Source: CAMTWJ01 sp964643605 (GTDB taxonomy: Bacteria > Patescibacteriota > Saccharimonadia > Saccharimonadales > 2-12-FULL-41-12). Taken from it: DNA of 26,177 bases. A program made the translations under genes and the position numbers. Location: contig CAZXTF010000010.1 in the NCBI GenBank assembly GCA_964643605.1, positions 1 through 26,177 of the forward strand, given 5' to 3'. Shown here in pieces: positions 6,845 through 13,716 of the stretch (position 1 is the stretch's first letter; the number at the start of each line of letters is the position of its first letter). A model generated the notes under the pieces. The model worked only from the letters and a program-made list of their open reading frames with translations, was not told the origin of the DNA and made no database searches.

Positions 6845-8011
6845 ATGCAAGCAAGCAATAACCATAATACTAATCAAGAAGATCCAGCTGTCGATGTAAT
6901 CCGCAGCAAGCTACATGCTTTGTATGCCGATGAGCCTCCTGCAGAGGAGGAAATTAAAGAGGTAAAAGCTCATCACGGCCAGCATCTAAGTAAGCACCAG
7001 CAGTACATGCAGAATCTTAGTACTTCCGGTCGCTCTTTGGCCGAGATTCAGACTGCCTGGCACGAATATTATGAGAAACTACCAGAGCATGAAAAACATG
7101 CGGTTTGGCAAGAATTTTATCAAGAACACGAAAACGAAAAAGCTAAAAAGCAGGCACACTCGCCGGCGACTCCACAGCAGTCAGTGTCAGCACAGCCGAC
7201 AGCTCATCCCCACCATCGCAAAAGACGCCACAATACGCCTGTAGCAAGTAAACAAGATGTTCGTGAGGAGCTAATTGGCAAAGTAAATCACCGAGCAAAT
7301 ACTCACAAAAGCAACCTGAAGGCGCTTGTTTTTGGCCTAAGTATGGGTAGTTTTGTAGTTTTTATCCTGATGTTCAGCTTCTTTAATGAGCGCCTAATAA
7401 CACCGTTTATCCGGCCAAGCTATGCAATATCTACGCCGATTATTACCGATCCAAGTAACAATGGCCCAGTAGGCCCAGAACCCAAAATAATCATCCCAAA
7501 GATCAACCTTGAGGCGCCAGTAGTGTACGACGAGCCAAGTATCGAAGAAAAGAAGGTCCAAACGGCCCTCGAGCGAGGTGTTTTGCATTATGCCACTACT
7601 CCAAACCCGGGTGAACTTGGTAACAGTGTTATTTTTGGCCACAGCAGTAGCAACATGCTCAACAAAGGTAAATACAAGTTTGCATTTCTTTTGCTTAAGA
7701 GTTTAGACGAGGGCGATACCTTTACGGTCCAAAAAGATGGCAAGCGTTATGTCTACAAGGTGTTTAAGAAGTACGTAACTACACCAAAAGATATCTCGGT
7801 GCTTGGTGCAAATGACAAAAAAGCAACCATGACACTAGTAACCTGTGATCCTCCAGGGATGTCTACCAATCGGCTGATTATAGTTGGCGAGCAAATTTAC
7901 CCAAATCCTGACGCCAACAAGCCAAGCACTGCAATCACCACCAAGGGCAAGCCTGCCGAACTACCAAGTAACTCCCCTAGCCTCTGGCAACGTATCAAAG
8001 ACTGGTTCTAG
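6845..8011 (+). CDS. Sortase with long helical N-terminal extension
   Basis: 388 residues. Seen: a charged, helix-rich N-terminal region (1-150) with many His, Glu and Lys residues, a membrane helix at about 160-180, and a C-terminal sortase domain (about 215-360) starting PKIIIPKINLEAPV. The sortase catalytic triad is complete: His266 (IFGHSSS), Cys334 (LVTCDPPG) and Arg343 (STNRLIIVG). Sortases are membrane transpeptidases that attach or link surface proteins in organisms with a single membrane, which fits a CPR cell envelope. The N-terminal 150 residues are far longer than the usual short sortase leader and would lie in the cytoplasm; their role is unknown. ATG 6845 is chosen because any longer frame would run through the antisense of tRNA-Leu. 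The stop shares the bases CTAG with the convergent gene. Confidence 0.92.
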   Translation: MQASNNHNTNQEDPAVDVIRSKLHALYADEPPAEEEIKEVKAHHGQHLSKHQQYMQNLSTSGRSLAEIQTAWHEYYEKLPEHEKHAVWQEFYQEHENEKAKKQAHSPATPQQSVSAQPTAHPHHRKRRHNTPVASKQDVREELIGKVNHRANTHKSNLKALVFGLSMGSFVVFILMFSFFNERLITPFIRPSYAISTPIITDPSNNGPVGPEPKIIIPKINLEAPVVYDEPSIEEKKVQTALERGVLHYATTPNPGELGNSVIFGHSSSNMLNKGKYKFAFLLLKSLDEGDTFTVQKDGKRYVYKVFKKYVTTPKDISVLGANDKKATMTLVTCDPPGMSTNRLIIVGEQIYPNPDANKPSTAITTKGKPAELPSNSPSLWQRIKDWF

Positions 8012-8772
8012 CTATTTAGCTCAAAGCAGGCGGTGGTAAGGGCCTCAAAGGGCTTCCCTGGATTCTGCATAAGCCACACACTGCCGTAAGCTGCTACTAG
8101 ATCTATATTGAAATCTTTTATTTTGGTGCTGCTCACCTGCTCTCCCACAGCCACCCAGGTATTTTTATCGTATTCGGTAATAATTTTTAGGGTATTTTCT
8201 TGGCTAAAAGTCTGTAGCACTTCCGAGAAACGCACAGCTCCCATATCTGAAGTAAAGGCTTCTTTAGAGTCACTGCTTTTGGCAAGTTTCTGCAAAGGCT
8301 CAAATGCACTAATCAAAAGCAGATCTTTCCCAGTTATGTCGGTATCTATGCTTTCAAGTACACGGCTAGAAACTCCCAAGGGCCACGAGGCCTTCCGCAG
8401 ATAGTTGTCGAGCAGGACGATAGTTTCGCTACTTTTGCCAAAATCTCCTGCAAGCAATACAAAATCTGCCCACATACTTAGCTCTATCATGGTGTCGAGG
8501 GCGGCCACCGCAAATCCACCGCTTTTGTTGGCAGGAGCAAATTCTATGTCGGGCAAAAAATGGGCGATTTTATGTAAGCTCTCTGGCAGTAGTATCCGTA
8601 CTGTCCCAGCTCCAGCTTTCACGGCGGCCTCGTATACGGCAGCTACGTGCGAAAAATTATCTTTTTGCCCACCAATAATCAGCAGTTTTCCGGCAGCTTT
8701 CTTGTTCTCGGGCTTGCTCCACAGCAAGTCTTTAAACAAAGGTTCATCAGTTTGTTTTGCCCAGCTATGCAT
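8008..8772 (-). CDS. YjeF C-terminal/NnrD-type sugar-kinase-fold protein, probably degenerate
   Basis: 254 residues. The beginning, GKLLIIGGQKDNFSHVAAV followed by AAVKAGAGTVRILLPES (about 28-65), strongly resembles the start of the ADP/ATP-dependent NAD(P)H-hydrate dehydratase (YjeF C-terminal, ribokinase-like) fold, and WADFVLLAGDFGKS fits a later strand-loop of the same fold. However, the GTGD motif that carries the catalytic Asp near the C-terminus of NnrD is not visible; the corresponding region reads DLVAAYGSVWLMQNPGKP. It may have lost repair activity or changed substrate. It overlaps the 75-aa gene upstream by 8 nt (ATGCATAG), so the two are translationally coupled. Its TAG stop is intertwined with the sortase stop. 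Confidence 0.7.
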   Translation of the reverse strand: MHSWAKQTDEPLFKDLLWSKPENKKAAGKLLIIGGQKDNFSHVAAVYEAAVKAGAGTVRILLPESLHKIAHFLPDIEFAPANKSGGFAVAALDTMIELSMWADFVLLAGDFGKSSETIVLLDNYLRKASWPLGVSSRVLESIDTDITGKDLLLISAFEPLQKLAKSSDSKEAFTSDMGAVRFSEVLQTFSQENTLKIITEYDKNTWVAVGEQVSSTKIKDFNIDLVAAYGSVWLMQNPGKPFEALTTACFELNS

Positions 8773-8992
8773 GACGTACAGGTATTTCTGTTATTGGTAA
8801 GTCTGGGTCAAGATCATCATAGTCGAGCCCGAGTTCACAAAAAAAGTCTTCTTCAATAATCCTCATTTGAACTTCTGGAAAACCTACATATTCTGTAACG
8901 GGATCACCAGCAGATAGTTCATGCATACGACTATAATCTATCTCTGGAATTTTGGGTCTTATCTCTGGTGTTGGCTCTCTTTCAATACCCAT
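8765..8992 (-). CDS. Small acidic protein of unknown function (75 aa)
   Basis: 75 residues, rich in Glu, Asp, Pro and Ile (MGIEREPTPEIRPKIPE at the start, CELGLDYDDLDPDLP near the end), with no membrane segment or recognised domain. I choose ATG 8992 rather than GTG 8998 because GAGAGG (8998-9003 on the minus strand) lies 5 nt upstream of that ATG and would overlap the GTG. It overlaps the following YjeF-like gene by 8 nt. Its ribosome site can pair with an upstream repeat (see the regulatory entry). It is likely real because of the ribosome site and coupling, but the function is unknown. Confidence 0.7.
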   Translation of the reverse strand: MGIEREPTPEIRPKIPEIDYSRMHELSAGDPVTEYVGFPEVQMRIIEEDFFCELGLDYDDLDPDLPITEIPVRHA

Positions 8993-8997
8993 AGGCA

Positions 8998-9039
8998 CCT
9001 CTCATTAGACAGCTTAATCGTCTCATTTTTGAATGAGAG
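8998..9039 (-). promoter_or_regulatory. Alternative hairpins over the ribosome site of the 75-aa gene
   Basis: On the minus strand CTCTCATT (9032-9039) can pair over 8 bp with AATGAGAG (8999-9006), which overlaps the GAGAGG ribosome site. The same upstream segment can instead form a local 6-bp hairpin CTCATT-CAAA-AATGAG (9022-9037), leaving the site free. The two folds exclude each other. The pairing is seen in the sequence; a switching role is inferred. Confidence 0.4.
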
Positions 9040-9050
9040 AGTCAAACAGG

Positions 9051-9218
9051 CTAAATACCCTGTCCGATGGGGTCTTGAGCCTTGTCATATTCCTTGTTAA
9101 CCACTTGCGTGACAACAACTTCTCCGGCGTATGAGACGACACAACGTATTGTTTCAGGATTAGGCTCTTGTACTTCGTGTTTGGGCCGAGCAATTTCTAT
9201 TTCTTTTATTTCTTGCAT
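9051..9218 (-). CDS. Small protein of unknown function (55 aa)
   Basis: ATG at 9218 to TAG at 9051-9053, 55 residues: a charged start (MQEIKEIEIARPKHE), then a short hydrophobic strand pair (IRCVVSYAGEVVVTQVV) and a polar end. A strong GAGGAG-type ribosome site lies 7-9 nt upstream, which supports translation. It begins just after a terminator-like hairpin and ends 58 nt before the 75-aa gene, with which it may share a transcript. There is no recognised domain. Confidence 0.6.
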   Translation of the reverse strand: MQEIKEIEIARPKHEVQEPNPETIRCVVSYAGEVVVTQVVNKEYDKAQDPIGQGI

Positions 9219-9231
9219 TTATTTCTCTCCT

Positions 9232-9264
9232 CAAATTAAAAATAGGCTTCGGTTGAAGCCTATT
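9232..9264 (-). terminator. Rho-independent terminator after the xth-HAD operon
   Basis: On the minus strand a perfect 10-bp stem AATAGGCTTC/GAAGCCTATT (9241-9264) closes a 4-nt loop and is followed by TTTAATTT. It should end the xth-HAD transcript. The 55-aa gene starts about 20 nt beyond it, so it could also act as a partial terminator controlling that gene. Confidence 0.7.
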
Positions 9265-9285
9265 GTGGTTTCTGGGCTGTGGTGG

Positions 9286-9378
9286 TTAGCGACGTCTTCG
9301 CTTGGCTTCAACCATTTGTAAACACAGCCCTTTAAGACCGAGAAGCAACAGGAGCTGGTTTAGTAGGTTTTTTGCCAT
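9286..9378 (-). CDS. Possible 30-aa peptide
   Basis: ATG at 9378 to TAA, 30 codons: a Leu-rich hydrophobic stretch (LLNQLLLLLGLKGLCL) followed by a basic end (EAKRRRR). It starts 9 nt after the HAD gene stop and ends just before the terminator, so it would be the last reading frame of that operon. No convincing ribosome site precedes it. It could be a small membrane peptide or a chance frame. Confidence 0.3.
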   Translation of the reverse strand: MAKNLLNQLLLLLGLKGLCLQMVEAKRRRR

Positions 9379-9387
9379 ATTTCTACG

Positions 9388-10089
9388 CTACCATGTCCTA
9401 GTTTTGCTGTCTAGTTTGTACACCACATTTTTTCGCTCCACGACTATCTGCCAGCCACGTTCTGTTGCTATATCAAATAACTTTTTGTCTGGGTTAAAAG
9501 CAATTGGGTTTTGAGCGAGCTCCAGCATGGCAGCGTCACTTTTGCTGTCACCCACTGCATAACTGTCACCCGCTGAGAGGCCATGCTTTTCAATCATCTT
9601 TTGCAGTGCATGTGCCTTATCAAAACTGGGCACAAACTTTTGTCCGCTAAATTTGCCGCCGACTCTCTCGTACTTTGTGCCGATCCAATCATCGAATCCG
9701 TAATATTTTGCTAGTCTTTCAACCAGCTCATGGTGTGACCCAGAAATAGCTAGCAAAAAATAACCTTCGTCCTTTAGCTTCTTAATTAAATCTCTGGTGT
9801 AGGTGTAAACTTGGTCTTTGTACTGCTCTATGACTTTCTCAACGAGTTGGTCAAATTCATCGGGCTTGAGAGTATCCAGAGCCGATTCGTATACGCTAAT
9901 CAAGACCTTTTCATAGGCTGGGAATGCTTCGTTATGCTCCCTGTTTTTCCAGATCATACGAGCCTCGTGCAAGGTTGATTTGGCATCTCTGCCCAGATAG
10001 CCTCGGCTTGCCAGTTGGTCGGTAATGGCATGATATAGCTGCCACCGAATTAGCGTTCCATCTATGTCAAAAACTGCAAATTTTTTCAT
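9388..10089 (-). CDS. HAD-superfamily (IB-type, SerB-like) phosphatase
   Basis: 233 residues. Seen: motif I FDIDGTL with nucleophile Asp8 and acid/base Asp10, a helical cap inserted after motif I as in IB-type HADs, motif II Ser in LLAISGSHHE, a motif III Lys around KFVPSFDKA, and motif IV VGDSKSDAAML with two acidic residues for Mg. This is a complete HAD phosphomonoesterase set. The family includes phosphoserine phosphatases and various lipid- or nucleotide-phosphatases; the substrate cannot be told. The gene overlaps xth by 4 nt (ATGA), so the two are translated together, and a terminator follows at 9241-9264. Confidence 0.88.
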   Translation of the reverse strand: MKKFAVFDIDGTLIRWQLYHAITDQLASRGYLGRDAKSTLHEARMIWKNREHNEAFPAYEKVLISVYESALDTLKPDEFDQLVEKVIEQYKDQVYTYTRDLIKKLKDEGYFLLAISGSHHELVERLAKYYGFDDWIGTKYERVGGKFSGQKFVPSFDKAHALQKMIEKHGLSAGDSYAVGDSKSDAAMLELAQNPIAFNPDKKLFDIATERGWQIVVERKNVVYKLDSKTRTW

Positions 10090-10886
10090 ATGTCTAGCTC
10101 GATACTAACTGGGCAGTGGTCGGAACCCATGACGTCTGCATGAATTTTGGCTGACTTTACTTTATCGATAAGTTTAGGGCTGCTCAGCCAATAATCAATC
10201 CGCCAGCCAACATTGCGAGCTCGGGCATTGGCCCAATGTGTCCACCAAGTGTAGGCATCTTTCTGGTCAGGATAAAAGTGTCGGAAGGTGTCGATAAACC
10301 CAGCCTTCAGGATATTGTCAAAGCCCTCTCGTTCTTCGTATGTAAAGCCGTGTTTGCCGATGTTTTCTTTGGGTCGAGCAAGGTCGATCTCTTGATGCGC
10401 AACGTTTAGGTCGCCAGCAAATAGCACTGGCTTTTCTTTTTCTAGTCGGCTTACATATTCTAGAAATGCTGGGTCCCAGGCCTGGTAACGCAGCGGCAAA
10501 CGGCCAAGATCACCTTTTGAGTTTGGTGTATAAACTGTAACAATCCAAAATTTTTCAAATTCGGCGGCCAGTACCCTGCCCTCTTGGTTTGTTTTGCCAA
10601 AGCCGTCGTCGAGGTGATATTTCTTGGCGATATCTTCAGGAATGTTATTGACTACTTTAAGGGGTTTTATCTTGGTAAAAATAGCAGTTCCCGAATAACC
10701 TTTGCGCTCGGCCGAATTCCAATACTCTTCGTATTCTGGTAGGTCAATTTCTGCCTGGCCTTGCATAGCTTTCGTTTCCTGCAGGCACAGAATATCTGGC
10801 TGGTGTTTGGTTATAAAGTCTGCAAACGCCCCTTTATTGATAACAGCTCGAATGCCATTAACATTCCAGGAATAAATAGAAATCAT
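10086..10886 (-). CDS. xth: Exodeoxyribonuclease III (AP endonuclease)
   Basis: 266 residues, full length for the exonuclease III/ExoA family of Mg-dependent AP endonucleases in base excision repair. Seen: WNVNGIRA (Asn near 8-10), LQETKA with the metal-binding Glu37, VTVYTPNSKGD with the active-site Tyr, GDLNVAHQEIDLARPK with the catalytic Asp/Asn pair, IDYWL, and GSDHCPVSIEL with the terminal Asp-His pair. All catalytic residues are present. The start at 10886 lies 6 nt after a perfect TGCTATAAT extended -10, so the mRNA is leaderless. The TGA stop overlaps the HAD start, showing that UGA works as a stop here. Confidence 0.96.
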   Translation of the reverse strand: MISIYSWNVNGIRAVINKGAFADFITKHQPDILCLQETKAMQGQAEIDLPEYEEYWNSAERKGYSGTAIFTKIKPLKVVNNIPEDIAKKYHLDDGFGKTNQEGRVLAAEFEKFWIVTVYTPNSKGDLGRLPLRYQAWDPAFLEYVSRLEKEKPVLFAGDLNVAHQEIDLARPKENIGKHGFTYEEREGFDNILKAGFIDTFRHFYPDQKDAYTWWTHWANARARNVGWRIDYWLSSPKLIDKVKSAKIHADVMGSDHCPVSIELDI

Positions 10887-10892
10887 GGGGTT

Positions 10893-10901
10893 ATTATAGC
10901 A
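10893..10901 (-). promoter_or_regulatory. Extended -10 promoter of xth, leaderless
   Basis: Minus strand TGCTATAAT, a consensus extended -10, with only AACCCC between the hexamer and the ATG. This is the clearest leaderless promoter in the window. Confidence 0.75.
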
Positions 10902-10909
10902 AGATAGTG

Positions 10910-11770
10910 CTAAGGTCTTCTTGGTTTAGTCCGCTTGGCTTGCTGCCGAAGAATCTCGGTATTGTTAAGGACGCCTATACCAGTATCTTCCGAGTTGCCT
11001 ATTGTAAAATCCTTCGGGATATTGGTTTCCGCAGATATGTTGTAACCGTTGCCAATTATGGCACCTGCTTCAATCCGGACTTTCTCACCAATCTGGCAGT
11101 CTTCTCCAACAATTGTTTTGGGGGAATTCTCATCGTTTCCTCGCTTTTCTCGCCCTGGATTATGTCTTGTTGGTGGCTGATAGCCGACAATACTTCCCTT
11201 TCCTACTTGCGTTCGGTCGCCAACTGCTGAGTTTGGTCGTACTTTTACTCCTTCACGCAAGATTACATCATTACCAATCTCTACCGCTGGTCTTTTCCAG
11301 CCTTTTGCAGAGCCCTGGGCACCAATATCTACGCCAATCTCGACTATAGCTCGGTCTCCTATAGCTATTTCCCGTCCGATAAACCGCCCTAGGATAGTAC
11401 AGTTTTTGCCGATTACAGAGGCTTCGCCTACGGTGCAACCTGCCACAATGTAGGTATCCTCACCAATTTTTGCCGTTTTGTGCTCGAGGATTCCTCCGTT
11501 ACTTTTCCCACGTTCGGCGATATTGTAGTTTGAATTCGCTCTACTTTCTTTAGTCTTTTCGCTATTTACTCTTGTTATCTCTTGTTCTTCGACTTCTTCG
11601 GCAAAAGAATCAGGGTCTTCATATCCATCGACGTAGTCAGCTAGTGGTGCGCCGTCTTTTACTGCACGGTCTTGGCTGATATCGCTGTGAGCGGCTATCA
11701 TTGCGCCAAGTTCATCATCTACCATTTCTATGACTACTTCTGGCTTTATTTTTGGTTCCTTCTCGTACAT
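10910..11770 (-). CDS. Left-handed beta-helix (hexapeptide-repeat) protein of unknown function
   Basis: 286 residues from ATG 11770. Seen: an acidic N-terminal half (to about 95) including DYVDGYEDPDSFAEEVEEQE, then about 170 residues of hexapeptide repeats of the [LIV]-G-x4 kind (IGEDTYIVAGCTVGEASVIG, IGREIAIGDRAIVEIG, VEIGNDVILREGVKV, IGEKVRIEAGAIIG) that form a left-handed beta helix, interrupted by a charged loop around RHNPGREKRGNDENSPK, and a basic tail. Such helices occur in acyl- and nucleotidyltransferases, but no acceptor-site motif is recognisable, so the activity is open. A longer frame begins at 11818; I prefer 11770 because a TATAGT box ends 7 nt before it. It is divergent from pyrH. 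Confidence 0.82.
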   Translation of the reverse strand: MYEKEPKIKPEVVIEMVDDELGAMIAAHSDISQDRAVKDGAPLADYVDGYEDPDSFAEEVEEQEITRVNSEKTKESRANSNYNIAERGKSNGGILEHKTAKIGEDTYIVAGCTVGEASVIGKNCTILGRFIGREIAIGDRAIVEIGVDIGAQGSAKGWKRPAVEIGNDVILREGVKVRPNSAVGDRTQVGKGSIVGYQPPTRHNPGREKRGNDENSPKTIVGEDCQIGEKVRIEAGAIIGNGYNISAETNIPKDFTIGNSEDTGIGVLNNTEILRQQAKRTKPRRP

Positions 11771-11777
11771 ATCTGTA

Positions 11778-11783
11778 ACTATA
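11778..11783 (-). promoter_or_regulatory. -10 box of the hexapeptide-repeat gene, leaderless
   Basis: TATAGT on the minus strand, 7 nt before ATG 11770, with no ribosome site. This supports the shorter of the two possible starts. Confidence 0.5.
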
Positions 11784-11845
11784 GAATAAAATTGTATAAA
11801 TAACAATATAGTGTTCACTCTAAAATAGTATTTTTATCCCTGTTT

Positions 11846-11854
11846 TGCTACACT
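11846..11854 (+). promoter_or_regulatory. Extended -10 promoter of pyrH, leaderless
   Basis: TGCTACACT, hexamer TACACT at 11849-11854, followed by 8 nt and the pyrH ATG at 11863. There is no ribosome site. Confidence 0.6.
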
Positions 11855-11862
11855 GTGATGCG

Positions 11863-12570
11863 ATGGCTTATAAACGAGTACTCTTAAAACTCTCAGGCGA
11901 GCAGCTTTCTGGAAAGTTTGAGGGTGGTATTGACCCAGAACTGGCTAGCTGGCTGGCTCACGAAGTAAAGGTAGCTGCTAGCGACGGGACCCAGATTGTG
12001 ATCATGATTGGTGGCGGCAACTTTGTGCGTGGTGCACGGATTGCTGGGCACGGTATACGGCGAGTAACGGCTGACCACATGGGGATGCTCGGGACGATGA
12101 TAAATGCGTTAGCTCTAACAGATATTTTCGAGCATAACGGAATTGCCACACGCTGTGTCAGTAATATTTTTGCCGAACAAGTTGCCGAAAAATTTGTGCA
12201 CAGATTGGTCGAAAAACACCTAGAAAAAGGCCGAGTAGTGATATCGGCTGGCGGCACAGGTCGACCATATCTCACAACAGATACAGCAGCTGCAGCTTTA
12301 GCGCTAGAATTAGACTGCGAAGTAGTCCTAAAAGCTACTAAGGTAGACGGAATTTATGATAAAGACCCAGCCAAGCACAAAGATGCAGTCAAATACGAAT
12401 CTCTTTCATTCCAGCAAGCGGTCGAAGACAACGGAATACAGGTGATGGACAAAGCGGCACTAGGGCTAGCTATGGAGAATAATCTACCAATTATCGTGTT
12501 TGACGCCATGAAGCACCTCAATATCGATCGTGCCACCAAAGGTCAGGCCATCGGCACACGCATTAGCTAA
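11863..12570 (+). CDS. pyrH: Uridylate kinase (UMP kinase)
   Basis: 235 residues, the standard length of bacterial hexameric UMP kinase, which makes UDP from UMP and ATP in pyrimidine nucleotide synthesis. Seen: YKRVLLKLSGE with the phosphate-binding Lys9, the glycine-rich GGGNFVRGA loop (about 48-56), DHMGMLGTMINALAL (UMP binding), ISAGGTGRPYLTTDTAAA, and KVDGIYDKDPAKH at the nucleotide site. All are well conserved. The ATG at 11863 gives the usual N-terminus; an in-frame TTG at 11845 would lie upstream of the -10 box and is unlikely. In many bacteria pyrH lies beside tsf and frr, but not here. Confidence 0.97.
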   Translation: MAYKRVLLKLSGEQLSGKFEGGIDPELASWLAHEVKVAASDGTQIVIMIGGGNFVRGARIAGHGIRRVTADHMGMLGTMINALALTDIFEHNGIATRCVSNIFAEQVAEKFVHRLVEKHLEKGRVVISAGGTGRPYLTTDTAAAALALELDCEVVLKATKVDGIYDKDPAKHKDAVKYESLSFQQAVEDNGIQVMDKAALGLAMENNLPIIVFDAMKHLNIDRATKGQAIGTRIS

Positions 12571-12583
12571 ATATTGACTTTTG

Positions 12584-12592
12584 TGTTATAAT
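12584..12592 (+). promoter_or_regulatory. Extended -10 promoter of the zinc-ribbon gene
   Basis: TGTTATAAT (hexamer 12587-12592), directly after the pyrH stop and 9 nt before the ATG at 12602. It gives a leader of two or three bases at most. Confidence 0.6.
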
Positions 12593-12601
12593 AAAAAGAT
12601 A

Positions 12602-12958
12602 ATGTCCGAATTTTATGACCAAGAAAAGGAGCTAAGCCAGCCTGTGCACAGTCTGGATACTTGTCCAGACTGCCAAGGTAACTACTTGCAATATAACCAA
12701 GATGATGAACGGCTGGATATGCTTTGCGTAGAGCTTGATAACGAGGAGTGGCTAGCTTTTGTAAAATGTGGTGACTGTGGGTACGCTGATGAAGTTGTCT
12801 TCCATGATCAAGAAGTATATAAGTTTGACGCTGTTAATACGAACAATCGGTGCATGATCGAAGAAGAGGCTGATATGCTGGGCAGGATTCCTACTGCTCG
12901 TTTTGCAGAGTTTCTGTACGAAGAAGGCGTTTTGTTGCCGATCAACCCTGCGGATTAA
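12602..12958 (+). CDS. Small acidic protein with two CxxC knuckles (zinc ribbon)
   Basis: 118 residues, strongly acidic. Seen: CPDC at 21-24 and CGDC at 56-59, spaced like the two knuckles of a zinc ribbon, with an intervening beta-like segment; the C-terminal half is helical (EEEADMLGRIPTARFAEFLYEEG) with no further motif. A structural Zn site is likely; the partner or nucleic acid it serves is unknown. It has its own extended -10 promoter after pyrH and overlaps the convergent NUDIX gene by 17 nt at the 3' end. Confidence 0.78.
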   Translation: MSEFYDQEKELSQPVHSLDTCPDCQGNYLQYNQDDERLDMLCVELDNEEWLAFVKCGDCGYADEVVFHDQEVYKFDAVNTNNRCMIEEEADMLGRIPTARFAEFLYEEGVLLPINPAD

Positions 12959-13436
12959 AGGTCGTCAATTTTGGCGGCTTGCTGGCCATGTCGAGCTGGC
13001 TATAGAAATACCCTTGTTCTTTGCCCAGAGCAACACGGGTGATAATTTGATAATCGCTGGGCACAATGGGTATGCTTTTATCCTCAATTTCTTCCTTGGT
13101 AAACCAGTCTACAGTGCCTTCGTCGTGATCGATACTTTTTAGGTTAAAGGTATCAAGTGGTTTCACCGAGCAGACAAACATCATAAAGTGCTGGGTATCG
13201 TCTTTTGTTTTGATCTCTTCGTCCAGAACGCCTAGCAGTTCTCGGTACTGTACGTGCAGGCCCAGTTCTTCAAGCAGTTCCCTCTCGACTGCTTCGGGGA
13301 CTGACTCATCGGCATCTATTTTGCCGCCGGGCAAACCCCAATAGCCGGTAAGTACGTTGCGCTTAAATTTGATCAAAGCCAACTTGTCGTCGACTTTCAA
13401 AACCCCTACCGCAACCAGTGTTGGCTTCCTGCTCAT
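12942..13436 (-). CDS. NUDIX hydrolase
   Basis: 164 residues. The full NUDIX box is present: Gly38-x5-Glu44-x7-Arg52-Glu53-Leu-Leu-Glu56-Glu57-x-Gly59 (reading GKIDADESVPEAV then ERELLEELGL). These residues bind the divalent metal that cleaves nucleoside diphosphates linked to another group. The upstream GYWGLPGG is also typical. Specificity (oxidised nucleotide, ADP-ribose or other) cannot be told. It lies 16 nt downstream of tRNA-Ser on the same strand and no separate promoter or ribosome site is clear, so it may be cotranscribed with the tRNA. The stop is TGA, inside the 3' end of the convergent zinc-ribbon gene. Confidence 0.93.
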   Translation of the reverse strand: MSRKPTLVAVGVLKVDDKLALIKFKRNVLTGYWGLPGGKIDADESVPEAVERELLEELGLHVQYRELLGVLDEEIKTKDDTQHFMMFVCSVKPLDTFNLKSIDHDEGTVDWFTKEEIEDKSIPIVPSDYQIITRVALGKEQGYFYSQLDMASKPPKLTTFNPQG

Positions 13437-13452
13437 TGACTATAGGTTAACA

Positions 13453-13542
13453 TGGCGGAGAGAGAGGGATTCGAACCCTCGAAGGCGTTGCCACCTTACC
13501 GCCTTTCCAAGGCGGCGCACTAGACCACTATGCGACCTCTCC
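13453..13542 (-). tRNA. tRNA-Ser (anticodon GGA)
   Basis: The minus strand folds as a class II tRNA: acceptor GGAGAGG pairs with TCTCTCC (one G-T pair), anticodon stem CCGCC/GGCGG encloses TTGGAAA (anticodon GGA, reads UCC/UCU), a long variable arm follows (AAGGTGGCAACGCCTT), and the T arm is GAGGG-TTCGAAT-CCCTC. Discriminator G, the serine identity base, and an encoded CCA are present. Confidence 0.95.
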
Positions 13543-13562
13543 AAAATATACGTCATGTTTTA

Positions 13563-13705
13563 ATGTGCGACCGACACGTTTAGCTCAAGCGTGGTCACCT
13601 CCGGCGACCCCGTCGCAACATCTTTGCAAAACCAGTTTGCAAGAGTTGCCTCCCTTGCGAACTGCCGCTGGCAGCTCTCACCTTCAACCACTCGGACACC
13701 TCTCC
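13563..13705 (-). ncRNA. tRNA-Ser-like structured element without a T arm
   Basis: The first 27 nt on the minus strand match a tRNA-Ser 5' end: acceptor GGAGAGG (13699-13705, identical to the neighbouring tRNA-Ser) and a D arm containing TCCGAGTGGTTGAAGG. Then come an 8-bp hairpin GAGCTGCC-AGC-GGCAGTTC in the anticodon position, but without a Ser loop, and a 7-bp hairpin GCAAGGG/CTCTTGC like a class II variable arm. After this no TTCRA T loop and no CCTCTCC partner strand appear. Instead a GC-rich segment can form a three-way junction (GCGAC/GTCGC enclosing GGTCGCC-GGA-GGTGACC and CACG/CGTG). An extended -10 precedes it. It may be a tRNA pseudogene or a new structured RNA; the fold is by eye. 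Confidence 0.4.
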
Positions 13706-13716
13706 TCGTCAAACCA

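Noticed and set aside
12574..12579. TTGACT as a -35 box for the zinc-ribbon gene
   Set aside because: Only 7 nt separate it from the -10 hexamer, too short for a -35/-10 pair; the extended -10 suffices.
13576..13680. Group I or other self-splicing intron within a tRNA-Ser
   Set aside because: Only about 100 nt, no recognisable catalytic core motifs, and no T arm or acceptor partner follows to complete the tRNA.
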